A stretch of 64,000 nt of DNA, taken from NCBI GenBank assembly GCA_943789025.1, contig CALSSN010000010.1:31390-95389 (forward strand), read 5' to 3'. A program made the translations under genes and the position numbers. Under the pieces are notes generated by a model that saw nothing but the letters and a program-made list of their open reading frames with translations, was not told the origin of the DNA and made no database searches. This DNA comes from an uncultured Verrucomicrobiales bacterium (lineage in GTDB: Bacteria > Verrucomicrobiota > Verrucomicrobiia > Verrucomicrobiales > DEV007). The stretch's first letter is position 1. Each line of letters begins with the position of its first letter. Shown here piece by piece: positions 26,461 to 36,117 of the stretch.

Positions 26461-29400
26461 ATGCCTCAGCCCGACGCCACCGAAGAACTTAAGGCCGCCC
26501 TGGCCCAGCGCATTCTAGTGCTCGACGGAGCCATGGGCACGACCATTCGTAGTTACGGACTCGACGAAGCTGCCGCCCGAGGGGAGCGCTTCGCTGGAAA
26601 TGAAGAGGACATCCTCAACAATGGCGATATTCTCAGTCTGACGCAGCCCGAGGTCATCGGCGATATCCACAAACGTTTCCTCGAGGCTGGCTCGGATATT
26701 ATCGAGACGAATACCTTTTCGGGCACGTCAATCGCTCAGAGCGAATTTTTTGTTCCAGACCCCCGCAAGACGGGTGGCAAGAAAGACGCTGAGTTCTTCG
26801 ATAGCCAGGTCTTCTCCAATCAGCGCCTTACGGAGCTTGTCCACGAGATCAACGTCGAGGGCGCCCAGCTGTGTCGGAAGTGGGCTGAACGCATTGGTGA
26901 AGACACCGGTCGCAAGCGCTACGTGGCCGGTGCTATCGGACCGATGACTATTGGCCTGACCAACATCGCCGATGCCAATGATCCGGCTTTCCGGGTTGCC
27001 ACCTTCGACCAGGTGCGTGCCGACTACGCCCGTCAGGTCCGCTCGCTCGTTGCGGGCGGAGTCGACATCCTCTTTGTCGAGACCATCTTCGATGCCCTTA
27101 ATGCCAAGGCTGCTCTCGTCGCCATCCAGGACGTCTTCGCCGAGGATGAGTTCACCTTGCCAATCATTGTCTCTGCGGCGGTCGGGCAGGGAGGTGAGAC
27201 GATGACCTCGGCTCTGAAGATCGAGGCTCTGGTGAATGCCGCCAGCCATGTCGATCCGATTGCTATTGGTCTCAACTGCTCGCTCGGGCCCGAGCCTATG
27301 CGCCCTCATCTTGAAGAGCTTTCTTCCGTCTGCGGCACCTATGTCTCGTGCTACCCGAATGCCGGCATGCCCGATCCGCTTTCACCTACCGGATTTCCTT
27401 TTGATCCCGACGACATGTTCAGTCACCTCGGTAATTTCGCCGAGGCTGGTCTCCTCAACTTTGCCGGTGGATGCTGCGGAAACACTCCCGAGCACGTTGC
27501 GGCTATCGCAAAATCGGTCGAGCGCTTCGCCCCGCGCCAGATTCCGGAGATTCTCCCTGCAATGCGCCTCTCCGGTTCAGATGCCTACAACCACACTGCG
27601 GACAAAGGCTTTCTCATGATCGGCGAACGGACCAATGTCGCTGGATCTCCGCGTTTTGCCAAATTGGTGAAAGCGGACAAGTATGAAGACGCTGTCGAAG
27701 TCGCTCGTCAGCAGGTGGATAATGGGGCCAACGTTATCGACGTCTGTATGGACGAAGGCCTCATCGACGGAATCGATGCCATGAGCCGGTTCCTGACCCT
27801 CCTGCAAGGTGAACCCGATGTGACCAAGGTGCCTATCATGGTTGACTCTTCGAAATTCGAAGTCATCGAAGCTGGCCTCCAGCGCTTGCAGGGAAAAGGG
27901 GTGGTGAACTCGATCTCGCTCAAGGAGGGCGAAGACAAGTTTCGTGACTGCGGCCGCGTCGTGAAAAAATATGGTGCTGCCGTTGTGGTGATGGCTTTTG
28001 ACGAAAATGGCCAGGCAGCCACCTACGAGGACAAAATACGTATTTGCGAGCGGGCCTATAGAATTTTAGTCGACGAAGTCGGTCTCGACCCGCAGGACAT
28101 TATCTTCGACCCGAATATCCTCACCGTCGCCACCGGCATTGAAGAGCACAACAACTACGCGGTCGACTTTATCAATGCCACGAAGTGGATCAAAAAAAAC
28201 CTCCCGGGCGCCAAAATCTCCGGTGGTGTCTCCAATATTTCTTTCAGTTTTCGCGGCAACAATCCGGTTCGTGAAGCTATGCACTCGGCCTTTCTCTACC
28301 ACGCGACGAAAGCCGGAATGGATATGGGGATTGTCAATGCTGGCATGCTCGAGGTCTACGACGAGATCCCCGAAGAACTGCTCATCCGGGTGGAGGATGT
28401 TCTGCTCAATCGGAACGACGAGGCCACCGAGGCACTCGTCGACTACGCAGAACAGTTCAAGGGCAAGGCGGGTAAAAAGACGGAGGTGGATCTCAGTTGG
28501 CGTGAGGACAGTGTCGAGAAACGCCTCGAGCATGCGCTGCTGCGTGGAATCACCACCTTCATCGTTGAGGATACCACCGAGGCGCTGGAGAAATACAAGA
28601 AACCTCTCAAGGTGATCGAAGGGCCACTGATGGATGGTATGGGCATCGTCGGCGATCTCTTCGGTGCAGGGAAGATGTTTCTCCCCCAGGTTGTGAAATC
28701 AGCGCGGGTCATGAAACAGAGTGTGGCATACCTCGAACCGTTCATGGAAGAGGAAAAGGAGGCCCGCATACTCGAGGCGATCGAGGCATTTAAGACCTCG
28801 GAACCCGAGCTCAGTGAACCTCAAGCCAGACTCAAGGCTGAGAAGTCCTTCCATGCCGGCCGCGTCCTCCTCGCCACCGTCAAAGGGGATGTGCACGACA
28901 TCGGCAAGAACATTGTGGGTGTTGTCCTCGCCTGCAATGGTTTCGAAGTCATCGATATGGGCGTGATGGTGCCCTGCGACAAGATCCTTGGCAAAGCGTT
29001 GGAGATCGGTGCTGACATCATCGGCCTGTCCGGCCTGATCACTCCTTCACTCGACGAGATGATTCACGTGGCGAAGGAAATGGAAAAGGGTGGCTTCACC
29101 ACTCCTCTGCTTATCGGAGGAGCCACGACCAGCGCCAAGCACACCGCCATCAAGATGGCCCCACATTATAGCGGCCCTTTGGTTCATGTTCTTGATGCAT
29201 CGCGCTCGGTTCCGGTTACCACCACCCTGCTCAGCGAGGATGGCAAGACTGACTTCGTGGCCAAAAACGAAGCGCTCCACGCCAAGCACCGTGAAGGCTA
29301 CGGTGAGGCAAAAAAAGCCACGCTCTCGCTTGCCGCTGCCCGTGCCAACCCGCCAATCATCGACTGGGCAAGCTATTCTCCACCCCAGCCAGAGTTCACC

Positions 29401-30321
29401 GGCACCCGTGTGATCGAGAACCAGTCGCTCCGCGAACTCGCCCGCTATATTGACTGGACTCCGTTCTTCCATAGTTGGGAACTGCGTGGCGTCTGGCTTC
29501 CTGAAGAAACGCGGTTCAAGACCAAGAACGATGCGGTCGCTGAGGAGGCGGCCAAACTCTATGTCGAGGCGCAGGAGATACTCGAAGAAATCATCGCCGG
29601 CGAACGCCTCACCGCGAAGGGGGTCTTTGGCTTCTTTCCTGCGAATAAGGCTGATGACAATCCTGATGATATCATCGTCTGGGAGGACGCGACCCGCGTC
29701 ACCGAGCGCTGCCGCTTTCATTCGCTCCGCCAGCAGATTGAGAAATCCTCCGGAAAGCCGAACGAAGCTCTCGCCGACTATGTGGCGCCGAAAGAAGCAG
29801 AGAGCTCTTTCAGCCAGGATCATATCGGCGGGTTTGTGGTCGGTATCCACGGAGCCGACGAGTGGGCTGCTGAGCTTGAGGCCGCCCATGACCCCTACCG
29901 TGCCATCATGGCCAAGGCCGTCGCTGACCGTCTTGCTGAGGCTTTTACCGAACTCCTTCACCACCGAGCTCGCGTCGCCTGGGGATACGAGCGGCCGAAC
30001 GAATTCAACAACGAGCAACTGATCAAAGAGCTCTACCACGGCATCCGACCGGCTCCAGGGTATCCCTCGCAACCTGACCACACGGAAAAGGAAATCCTCT
30101 TTGACCTCCTTGAGGCTCCTGAAAAGACCGGTGTCACCCTCACCGAATCGATGGCCATGCACCCGGGCGCTGCGGTCAGCGGGATTTATTTTTCTCACCC
30201 AGAAAGTCACTACTTCATGATCTCCGACCTGCAGAGAGACCAGGTCGAGGATTACGCGGCACGGAAGGGCGTGAGTTATGAGGAATGTGAAAAATGGCTG
30301 GCTCCCTGGATTGGATATTGA
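26461..30321 (+). CDS. metH: Cobalamin-dependent methionine synthase
   Basis: 1286 residues, with all modules present. Homocysteine domain 1 to about 345 with zinc ligands Cys273 (NCSLG) and Cys338-Cys339 (GGCCGN); pterin-binding domain starting at about 385 (GERTNVAGS); cobalamin cap and binding domain with DVHDIGKN near residue 810, the DxHxxG motif that supplies the axial His; and a C-terminal reactivation domain ending in [16 protein letters not shown]. It moves a methyl group from methyltetrahydrofolate to homocysteine through methylcobalamin. No B12-independent metE is in the window. It is preceded by a palindromic site and a possible leader hairpin, and stands alone as a transcription unit. 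Confidence 0.98.
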   Translation: MPQPDATEELKAALAQRILVLDGAMGTTIRSYGLDEAAARGERFAGNEEDILNNGDILSLTQPEVIGDIHKRFLEAGSDIIETNTFSGTSIAQSEFFVPDPRKTGGKKDAEFFDSQVFSNQRLTELVHEINVEGAQLCRKWAERIGEDTGRKRYVAGAIGPMTIGLTNIADANDPAFRVATFDQVRADYARQVRSLVAGGVDILFVETIFDALNAKAALVAIQDVFAEDEFTLPIIVSAAVGQGGETMTSALKIEALVNAASHVDPIAIGLNCSLGPEPMRPHLEELSSVCGTYVSCYPNAGMPDPLSPTGFPFDPDDMFSHLGNFAEAGLLNFAGGCCGNTPEHVAAIAKSVERFAPRQIPEILPAMRLSGSDAYNHTADKGFLMIGERTNVAGSPRFAKLVKADKYEDAVEVARQQVDNGANVIDVCMDEGLIDGIDAMSRFLTLLQGEPDVTKVPIMVDSSKFEVIEAGLQRLQGKGVVNSISLKEGEDKFRDCGRVVKKYGAAVVVMAFDENGQAATYEDKIRICERAYRILVDEVGLDPQDIIFDPNILTVATGIEEHNNYAVDFINATKWIKKNLPGAKISGGVSNISFSFRGNNPVREAMHSAFLYHATKAGMDMGIVNAGMLEVYDEIPEELLIRVEDVLLNRNDEATEALVDYAEQFKGKAGKKTEVDLSWREDSVEKRLEHALLRGITTFIVEDTTEALEKYKKPLKVIEGPLMDGMGIVGDLFGAGKMFLPQVVKSARVMKQSVAYLEPFMEEEKEARILEAIEAFKTSEPELSEPQARLKAEKSFHAGRVLLATVKGDVHDIGKNIVGVVLACNGFEVIDMGVMVPCDKILGKALEIGADIIGLSGLITPSLDEMIHVAKEMEKGGFTTPLLIGGATTSAKHTAIKMAPHYSGPLVHVLDASRSVPVTTTLLSEDGKTDFVAKNEALHAKHREGYGEAKKATLSLAAARANPPIIDWASYSPPQPEFTGTRVIENQSLRELARYIDWTPFFHSWELRGVWLPEETRFKTKNDAVAEEAAKLYVEAQEILEEIIAGERLTAKGVFGFFPANKADDNPDDIIVWEDATRVTERCRFHSLRQQIEKSSGKPNEALADYVAPKEAESSFSQDHIGGFVVGIHGADEWAAELEAAHDPYRAIMAKAVADRLAEAFTELLHHRARVAWGYERPNEFNNEQLIKELYHGIRPAPGYPSQPDHTEKEILFDLLEAPEKTGVTLTESMAMHPGAAVSGIYFSHPESHYFMISDLQRDQVEDYAARKGVSYEECEKWLAPWIGY

Positions 30322-30667
30322 AGAGCCTGGCGCTATTCATTGTCTGATAATTTCCGCGGGAAAACTTCTTGAGGTGGGAGACGGGGCGAAGCGCGTCCGC
30401 TGTTTCTAAGAGCAGAAGACCCAGGATAAAACCGGAGGGATTGAGAGAGCGCAGGTCGGGTTTCTGAGCTTTTGCAAACATGACTCATGTCCGTGCGGTA
30501 ACTCTGCGGCGGTTGCGGTGTGTCATCCTTTCCGTGGCGTATGAGTCTTTGATGCTGGGAGAAAATCGCAAGCGGTGGCGCGTAGAGGGTGCGCGCGCGC
30601 TCCACGGGAAGTCACGAATTGACGGATCAGAGCGCCGAAAGTGGCATGAGGCGTCTTTTCTGCAGTC
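30322..30667. other. Gene-free stretch between metH and amt1
   Basis: No convincing gene is present. A 68-codon frame at 30480-30686 has no similarity, is rich in Arg/Trp and overlaps the sigma-54 site. The stretch holds an alternating GC run near 30592-30599. If amt1 is controlled by an NtrC-like activator, its binding sites should lie here, but I could not find a clear NtrC-type inverted repeat. Confidence 0.5.
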
Positions 30668-30684
30668 TTGGCACGACCCTTGCT
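30668..30684 (+). promoter_or_regulatory. Sigma-54 (-24/-12) promoter of amt1
   Basis: TTGGCACGACCCTTGCT matches the RpoN consensus TTGGCAC-N5-TTGCW in full, with the invariant GG (30670-30671) and GC (30682-30683) at the required 12-base spacing. Transcription would begin near 30695, giving a roughly 55-nt leader before the amt1 ATG. This implies control by a sigma-54 activator such as NtrC. Confidence 0.9.
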
Positions 30685-30748
30685 AAAGAGAGAGGGAAGA
30701 GCTGGGAGAAAAAAACCTCTTGCTTGAACTTAACAACAACAAAACACA

Positions 30749-32161
30749 ATGAAAAAAAGTAAATTACTGTTAGCCCTCGTGGGAATTGCATCAGCATGGA
30801 CGCTGCTCCAGAGCGGGGGTGTGTTGCATGCGCAGGAAGTCGCTGAAGCCGCCGAAGTCATCGCTGAGACAGGGGTGGAAGAGGTGGACGAAAACAAAGC
30901 TGATTACGACGCGCTGGTCGCTGGCCAGGGTGATGCCGCTTACGCCTTTGACTTCTTTACTACGTCCATGCTTTGGACGGTCATTGCGGCTGCCATGGTG
31001 TTCATCATGCACCTTGGATTCGCGACGTTGGAAGCCGGCCTGACCCAGAAAAAGAATACGGTTAACATTCTCTTCAAGAACGTCTGGATCATCTGCGTTG
31101 GTCTTCTTACCTACGCAGCCGTCGGGTTCAACACGCACTACCCGTGTGGGAGCTGGCAGATTACTAATATCCTGGGAATCAACGGGCCGATTGGTGACCT
31201 CAACGCCGATGGCGGCGACACCTTCGGCTACGGGGGCGTCAGTCTTTGTATGACAGGCTTTGGAGATTTCATCTTCCAAGCGATGTTTGCTGCGACTGCT
31301 GCGACCATTGTTTCCGGTGCGGTGGCTGAGCGCGTGAAGCTGGGAGCGTTCATGATTTACAGCACGCTTCTGGTCGCTTTCGGATACACCATCGCCGGTT
31401 CATGGCACTGGGGCGAGGGGTTCCTCAATAAGATGGAAGTGCCCTTCTACGACTTTGCAGGATCGACCGTGGTGCACGGCTTCGGTGGTGCTGCCGCTCT
31501 GGCCGCAGTGATCCTGTTAGGGGCTCGGAAAGGAAAGTACACGAAGGATGGAATCAAGCCAATCCTCGGACATAGCATGCCATTGGCGACCGTTGGCGTC
31601 TTCCTCCTCTTCTTTGGGTGGTTCGGGTTCAATGGTGGATCGGTGCTTTCTGCAAATCCCGGGCCGCTGGGTCTCGTCTTTACCACCACAGCTCTGGCAG
31701 CTGCAGCAGGTGGGGTCGCTTCTATCCTGACAGCGATGCTCGTCTTGAAAAAGCCAGATCTCTCGATGGCCCTCAACGGTCTGCTTGCTGGGCTCGTTTC
31801 CATCACAGCGGGTGCCGATGCAGTCAGCGTCTGGTCCTCAGTGATCATGGGAGCGATCGGGGGCGTGATCGTGGTGTTCTCGATCCTGTTTTTTGATAAA
31901 ATCAGGATTGATGATCCGGTCGGTGCTATTTCAGTGCACGGAGTAGTCGGAATCTGGGGAACGATTGCCGTGGCGCTCTTTGGCGAAGCCAGTTTGATGT
32001 CTCAGATCATCGGAGTGGTTGCCGTTTACGCATTCGCTTTCGTCTTCTCCTTCGTGGTGTTTCTCGTCATCAAGATGGTCATGGGGATTCGCGTGACAGA
32101 AGAGGAGGAATATGCAGGTCTCGACGTGGCCGAACATGGCGTTCCTGCTTACAACGACTGA
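30749..32161 (+). CDS. amt: Ammonium transporter Amt (first of three, divergent paralogue)
   Basis: 470 residues: a signal peptide (LLALVGIASAWTLLQSGGVL), an acidic extracytoplasmic stretch, then about 11 membrane helices. The pore histidines are in STVVHGFGG and ISVHGVVG, and DFAGS carries the conserved Asp. The C-terminal tail has the conserved GLDVAEHG pattern that couples Amt channels to PII. It conducts ammonium inward. It is longer than the next two and differs in the periplasmic part, with the insert GDLNADGGDTFGYGG and Cys residues, so it belongs to another Amt branch. It has its own sigma-54 promoter and a strong terminator. Confidence 0.96.
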   Translation: MKKSKLLLALVGIASAWTLLQSGGVLHAQEVAEAAEVIAETGVEEVDENKADYDALVAGQGDAAYAFDFFTTSMLWTVIAAAMVFIMHLGFATLEAGLTQKKNTVNILFKNVWIICVGLLTYAAVGFNTHYPCGSWQITNILGINGPIGDLNADGGDTFGYGGVSLCMTGFGDFIFQAMFAATAATIVSGAVAERVKLGAFMIYSTLLVAFGYTIAGSWHWGEGFLNKMEVPFYDFAGSTVVHGFGGAAALAAVILLGARKGKYTKDGIKPILGHSMPLATVGVFLLFFGWFGFNGGSVLSANPGPLGLVFTTTALAAAAGGVASILTAMLVLKKPDLSMALNGLLAGLVSITAGADAVSVWSSVIMGAIGGVIVVFSILFFDKIRIDDPVGAISVHGVVGIWGTIAVALFGEASLMSQIIGVVAVYAFAFVFSFVVFLVIKMVMGIRVTEEEEYAGLDVAEHGVPAYND

Positions 32162-32203
32162 ATCCGGTGACAGGAATCATTTCAGCGAACTTTCGCTGAT
32201 ACC

Positions 32204-32248
32204 GAGGACGACGAGGCCTGAACCTGCCTCGTCGTCCTCAACTTTTTT
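32204..32248 (+). terminator. Rho-independent terminator after amt1
   Basis: A perfect 14-bp GC-rich stem (GAGGACGACGAGGC at 32204-32217 with its complement at 32226-32239), an 8-nt loop and a T6 tract at 32243-32248. It lies 43 bp after the amt1 stop and just before the next sigma-54 promoter, so amt1 and amt2 are separate units. Confidence 0.93.
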
Positions 32249-32257
32249 AAGAGATAA

Positions 32258-32273
32258 TGGCACGCTAATTGCT
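32258..32273 (+). promoter_or_regulatory. Sigma-54 (-24/-12) promoter of amt2
   Basis: TGGCACGCTAATTGCT fits the RpoN consensus exactly (GG at 32259-32260, GC at 32271-32272, 12-base spacing). It begins 10 bp after the amt1 terminator T-tract and lies about 55 bp before the amt2 ATG, the same arrangement as for amt1. Confidence 0.9.
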
Positions 32274-32327
32274 CCGGGAAGGGTGGGGAGAGGAATTGTC
32301 CTCAACCCACAATCCATAAAGGTTCAA

Positions 32328-33644
32328 ATGAAATTCAGAAATCCACTTATTGTGGGCTCGCTGCTCAGCATTTTTGCTGGCGGCAGCCTTTTCGCGCAGG
32401 AGGCCGGTGAGGCCGCTGCAGATGTCGCAGAAGTTGCGGGCACCCTGGACACCGGGGATACCGCCTGGATGCTCACCTCCACGGTGCTCGTCCTGCTCAT
32501 GACCCTCCCGGGCCTAGCACTTTTTTACGGCGGGTTGGTCCGCTCGAAGAACGTGCTCTCGCTCCTGGTACAGTGCTTTGTGCTCGCTGCGGTCATGTCG
32601 ATCTTGTGGATATTCTTTGGCTACGGGATCGCGGCCGGCGATGGAGGAAAGTTCTTCGGAATGCCTGGGGACAAGTTGTTCCTCGGTCATATGGCGGAAG
32701 ACACCTTGAGCTCTGTTTGCACGACGATTCCAGAGAGCGTCTTCGTGACCTTCCAGATGACTTTCATTATCATCACCCCGGCTCTCATGGTGGGAGCTTT
32801 TGCTGAGAGGATGAAGTTTCGCGCGATACTCGTGTTCTCGGTGGTTTGGACGATTCTGTCTTATCTTCCCGTCTGGCACATGGCCTGGGGTGACGGCATC
32901 TTTGCCGACTGGGGTGTTCTCGATTTCGCGGGCGGCACCGTCGTCCATATCAACGCGGGGGTTGCGGCACTCGTAGCTTGTATCCTGCTTGGAAAGCGTA
33001 AGGGCTATCCAGGGCCGGAGATGATGCCGCACAATGTTCCCTTCGTGGTGATCGGAGCTTCGCTTCTCTGGGTGGGGTGGTTCGGCTTCAATGCCGGCTC
33101 GGCTGGAGGAGCCAGCGGCGGTGCCGGCTTCGCCATGATCACGACCCAGATCGCTGCTGCTGCTGCGGTCATTGGCTGGTTGCTCATCGAGCGCATCAAG
33201 ACGGGCAAGGCCACCGCGGTGGGTGCCGCTACTGGTGCGGTCGCTGGTCTCGTTGCGATCACCCCGGCTTCTGGATCGACCACCGTGATGGGGGCTCTCA
33301 TCATCGGCCTCGCTTCGGGGATCATTTGCTACGTCACCGCCACATCATTGAAGCGTGCCCTCGGTTACGACGATAGTCTGGACGTCTTCGGCGTCCACGG
33401 CGTGGGCGGGATCGTCGGTGCCGTCCTCACCGGTGTCTTCCTTCGTGATCCCGATATCGTCGTCAGCACGCAGGTCGTGGCGCAGGTGAAGAGTGTGGTG
33501 TTGACTATTGTCTGGTCGGCTGTGGCTGCCACAATCGCCTTCTATGTCGCGAAAATGACAGGCGGAACGCGTGTCTCAGAAGAAATCGAGTCCCGTGGGC
33601 TCGATCTCGCCGAACACGGCGAGCACGGTTATAACGGTCTCTAG
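32328..33644 (+). CDS. amt: Ammonium transporter Amt (second of three)
   Basis: 438 residues from the ATG at 32328, which opens a signal peptide (LIVGSLLSIFAGGSLFAQ) as in AmtB precursors. Helices carry ALFYGGLVRSKNVLS, then TTIPESVFVTFQMTF, and the pore histidines in GGTVVHINAG and DVFGVHGVGG. The tail GLDLAEHGEHGY is the PII-contacting motif. It closely resembles amt3 in length and segment order, suggesting a tandem duplication, while amt1 is more distant. The frame is open upstream to 32112 through the terminator and promoter, which rules out that longer start. Confidence 0.96.
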   Translation: MKFRNPLIVGSLLSIFAGGSLFAQEAGEAAADVAEVAGTLDTGDTAWMLTSTVLVLLMTLPGLALFYGGLVRSKNVLSLLVQCFVLAAVMSILWIFFGYGIAAGDGGKFFGMPGDKLFLGHMAEDTLSSVCTTIPESVFVTFQMTFIIITPALMVGAFAERMKFRAILVFSVVWTILSYLPVWHMAWGDGIFADWGVLDFAGGTVVHINAGVAALVACILLGKRKGYPGPEMMPHNVPFVVIGASLLWVGWFGFNAGSAGGASGGAGFAMITTQIAAAAAVIGWLLIERIKTGKATAVGAATGAVAGLVAITPASGSTTVMGALIIGLASGIICYVTATSLKRALGYDDSLDVFGVHGVGGIVGAVLTGVFLRDPDIVVSTQVVAQVKSVVLTIVWSAVAATIAFYVAKMTGGTRVSEEIESRGLDLAEHGEHGYNGL

Positions 33645-33674
33645 GAGTTTTCCTTGAGCTGTTCATATTCAAGC

Positions 33675-33717
33675 GCCCCTTTCGGATTTTCCGAGAGGGG
33701 CGTTTTCGTTTTTTATC
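33675..33717 (+). terminator. Rho-independent terminator after amt2
   Basis: GCCCCTTTCGG (33675-33685) pairs with CCGAGAGGGGC (33691-33701) with one G-U type pair and a 5-nt loop, followed by a T-rich run ending in T6. It lies 30 bp after amt2, and its T-tract abuts the next -24 element. Confidence 0.9.
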
Positions 33718-33733
33718 TGGACACCCTGTTGCT
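33718..33733 (+). promoter_or_regulatory. Probable sigma-54 promoter of amt3
   Basis: TGGACACCCTGTTGCT has the invariant GG (33719-33720) and GC (33731-33732) at 12-base spacing and a perfect TTGCT, but the -24 box reads TGGACAC instead of TGGCACG. It starts right after the amt2 terminator and lies 66 bp before the amt3 ATG, like the two upstream sites. Confidence 0.75.
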
Positions 33734-33799
33734 GTTCGTTTTTATATAGATGAGTTTCACTCTGAGTGTCTTTGAGCTGGAGCAAAATTACAGGTTCAA

Positions 33800-35116
33800 A
33801 TGAAAACGACAAAAATGCGAATTGCCGCGGCTCTGGGCCTCCTTATTTCACCCCTCACTTTGAAGGCAGAAGATGGCGGAGCTACAGTCGATACGGCTTT
33901 GCCGGCGATCGATGCAGGGGACACTTCTTTGATGATTGTGGCCACCGTGTTGGTATTGCTCATGACGCTCCCCGGTCTGGCGCTCTTTTATGGCGGGCTG
34001 GTGCGCTCGAAGAATGTACTTTCAGTTTTGATGCATTGCATCGCCATTGCCTGTATCGCGTCGGTGATGTGGGTGGGGTTTCTCTACAGTTTTGCTTTCG
34101 AGGGAGATTCCCCATGGTTCGGTAATCTGAGCAAGGCGTTCCTCAAGGGAGTCAGTTCGGAGAGTATGGTAGGAACCATTCCGGAGACCGTCTTCATCAT
34201 GTTCCAGATGACCTTCGCCATTATCACCCCTGGCCTGATCGTCGGGGCCTTCGTGGAGAGGATGAAATTTACTGCGGTTCTTCTCTTCAGTGCCCTCTGG
34301 CTGGTGCTCGTTTATGCGCCGGTAGTCCACTGGGTCTGGGCCGGTTCCGGATGGATGTTTAACAATGGAACCATTGACCTGGCGGGAGGTATTGTGGTGC
34401 ACGCCACGGCGGGTATTTCGGCCCTCGTGCTGGCGAAGATGCTCGGGCCACGCCGGGAGTTCCCTGACCGATTGGAGCCGCCGCACAACCCAGGCATGGT
34501 CTTTATCGGGGCCGCATTGCTCTGGGTAGGATGGTTTGGCTTCAACGCAGGAAGCCAGCTTGCCTCGAACAATGCAGCGGGCATGACCATGCTTGTGACC
34601 CACATTTCCGCGGCAGTGGCCTCCCTGACCTGGATGGCGGTGGAGTGGCTGCGAAATGGAAAGCCAGGGCTGGTCGGTCTTGTCACCGGCACCATCGCTG
34701 GTCTTGCTTCAATCACACCGGCTTCTGGGGTAGTAGGTCCGATGGGCGCCATTGTCATTGGCTTCGCGGCAGGAATTTTATGTTATTTCATGTGTGATAT
34801 GGTGAAAAGAGTTCTTAAAATTGATGACAGTCTGGATGTTTTTGCAGTGCACGGGGTTGGCGGAATCCTGGGAACGCTTCTTGCAGCGTTTCTCGGCCTT
34901 GCTGTCTTCGGCGGCCAGGGTATCAATGCGGACAGTCCGGTCGCGCAGTTCCTGATTCAGCTGAAAGGCCTTCTCGTGACTTGTGTCTGGTCTGCTGTGG
35001 CCACAGTGATCATTGTGTTTGTGTGTCGTCTTATCACCGGTTTGCGTGTGGGTGATGAGGAGGAGATCAAAGGCCTTGATTTTGCCGAGCACGGTGAGAG
35101 CGCCTACCATCCATAG
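33800..35116 (+). CDS. amt: Ammonium transporter Amt (third of three)
   Basis: 438 residues with a signal peptide (RIAAALGLLISPLTLKA). Amt features: ALFYGGLVRSKNVLSVLM, GTIPETVFIMFQMTFAI, pore histidines in GGIVVHATAG and DVFAVHGVGG, and the tail GLDFAEHGESAYHP. Very similar in plan to amt2. The three channels are consecutive on the plus strand, each with a sigma-54 promoter-like site, so they probably respond together to nitrogen shortage through an NtrC-like activator. A small membrane-protein gene follows 116 bp later without a clear terminator in between. Confidence 0.96.
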   Translation: MKTTKMRIAAALGLLISPLTLKAEDGGATVDTALPAIDAGDTSLMIVATVLVLLMTLPGLALFYGGLVRSKNVLSVLMHCIAIACIASVMWVGFLYSFAFEGDSPWFGNLSKAFLKGVSSESMVGTIPETVFIMFQMTFAIITPGLIVGAFVERMKFTAVLLFSALWLVLVYAPVVHWVWAGSGWMFNNGTIDLAGGIVVHATAGISALVLAKMLGPRREFPDRLEPPHNPGMVFIGAALLWVGWFGFNAGSQLASNNAAGMTMLVTHISAAVASLTWMAVEWLRNGKPGLVGLVTGTIAGLASITPASGVVGPMGAIVIGFAAGILCYFMCDMVKRVLKIDDSLDVFAVHGVGGILGTLLAAFLGLAVFGGQGINADSPVAQFLIQLKGLLVTCVWSAVATVIIVFVCRLITGLRVGDEEEIKGLDFAEHGESAYHP

Positions 35117-35232
35117 CCTTGAGGCCCTGCCCACTTTCGGGTTGGCCCCGGACGGCCCCGTGTGTTGGATGGATGCAATCAGGAGAGTGCGTCGGCACGT
35201 TGTTATTTGAGAAAAGTCCAGTAGCTTAAGCC

Positions 35233-35433
35233 ATGCCTTACGACTATGACGAAATGCTCAAGGCAAAAGAAAAGCGGTTCATGTGGATTGGCTTGGGTGT
35301 GGCTTTAATCATGGCGGTGGTGGCTGTGTTGATTATCAACCGCATCCGCCCGAAGGAGCGAGACTTGTTGCAGGACGAGGCTTTTCGACAAGGTTATTAC
35401 GACCCAGAAGTCATCGGCGAGAAGAAAAAGTGA
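35233..35433 (+). CDS. Small single-pass membrane protein (unknown)
   Basis: 66 residues. One strong membrane helix at about 17-35 (FMWIGLGVALIMAVVAVLI) sits between a charged N-terminus (MPYDYDEMLKAKEKR) and a charged tail with DEAFRQGYYDPEVIGEKKK. No family is recognised. Codon use and the clear hydrophobic/charged pattern suggest a real gene. It lies between amt3 and the cyclophilin gene, all on the plus strand. A link to nitrogen uptake is possible from position only. Confidence 0.65.
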   Translation: MPYDYDEMLKAKEKRFMWIGLGVALIMAVVAVLIINRIRPKERDLLQDEAFRQGYYDPEVIGEKKK

Positions 35434-35567
35434 GCGAATTGCCAGAGGTTTCCTGAGTGATTCTGTCGAGAAGCAGGAGGCAGAGAGTGGAACTGGACGA
35501 GGGCCTCAGGCCTTATTTGAGGATCGCGGGTTGCCATTCGGAGTATTGAGGGGTAATTCAGCGAACT

Positions 35568-36068
35568 ATGAGTGCCGATATACGCATCAATCTGAACACC
35601 TCAAAAGGGAGCATTGCGGCTACCCTTTTCGCCTCCAAGGTCCCGGTGACCTGCGCGAATTTTCTCAACCTTATCGCCCACGGTTATTACGATGGAATCA
35701 GTTTCCATCGGGTGATACCTAACTTTATGGTTCAGGGAGGAGATCCCACAGGAACCGGTTCGGGTGGTCCGGGATATCGATTCGAGGATGAGTTCAAGCC
35801 GGATTTGAAGCATGACCGGCCAGGGATCTTCTCAATGGCCAATGCCGGCCCGAACACGAATGGCAGCCAGTTTTTCATCACCCATCTTCCGACTCCCCAT
35901 CTCGATCATCGTCATTCTGTCTTCGGCCGGGTTGACGCAGGCCAGGAGGTGGTCAATACGATTGCTCAGGGTGACACCATTGTGAACATCGAGATCCTTG
36001 ACGATAAAGAGGACCTCTTTTCCGAGCAGGCCGACCGGATAGCGGCATGGAATAAGGAACTCGCATAG
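35568..36068 (+). CDS. Peptidyl-prolyl cis-trans isomerase, cyclophilin type
   Basis: 166 residues, the size of a minimal cyclophilin. The core [21 protein letters not shown] lies near residues 45-65 in two conserved parts ([23 protein letters not shown]), followed by [18 protein letters not shown] with the catalytic and binding residues. There is no signal peptide, so it is cytosolic. It speeds proline isomerisation in protein folding. It is followed by the SIS gene in the same direction 49 bp later. Confidence 0.95.
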   Translation: MSADIRINLNTSKGSIAATLFASKVPVTCANFLNLIAHGYYDGISFHRVIPNFMVQGGDPTGTGSGGPGYRFEDEFKPDLKHDRPGIFSMANAGPNTNGSQFFITHLPTPHLDHRHSVFGRVDAGQEVVNTIAQGDTIVNIEILDDKEDLFSEQADRIAAWNKELA

Positions 36069-36117
36069 AAACAGAAGACAGTCGCATCGATTGTGAGCGG
36101 CACAAGAGAACTTGGAG

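Noticed and set aside
30480..30686. 68-codon frame between metH and amt1
   Set aside because: No similarity, unusual composition, and it spans the sigma-54 promoter of amt1.
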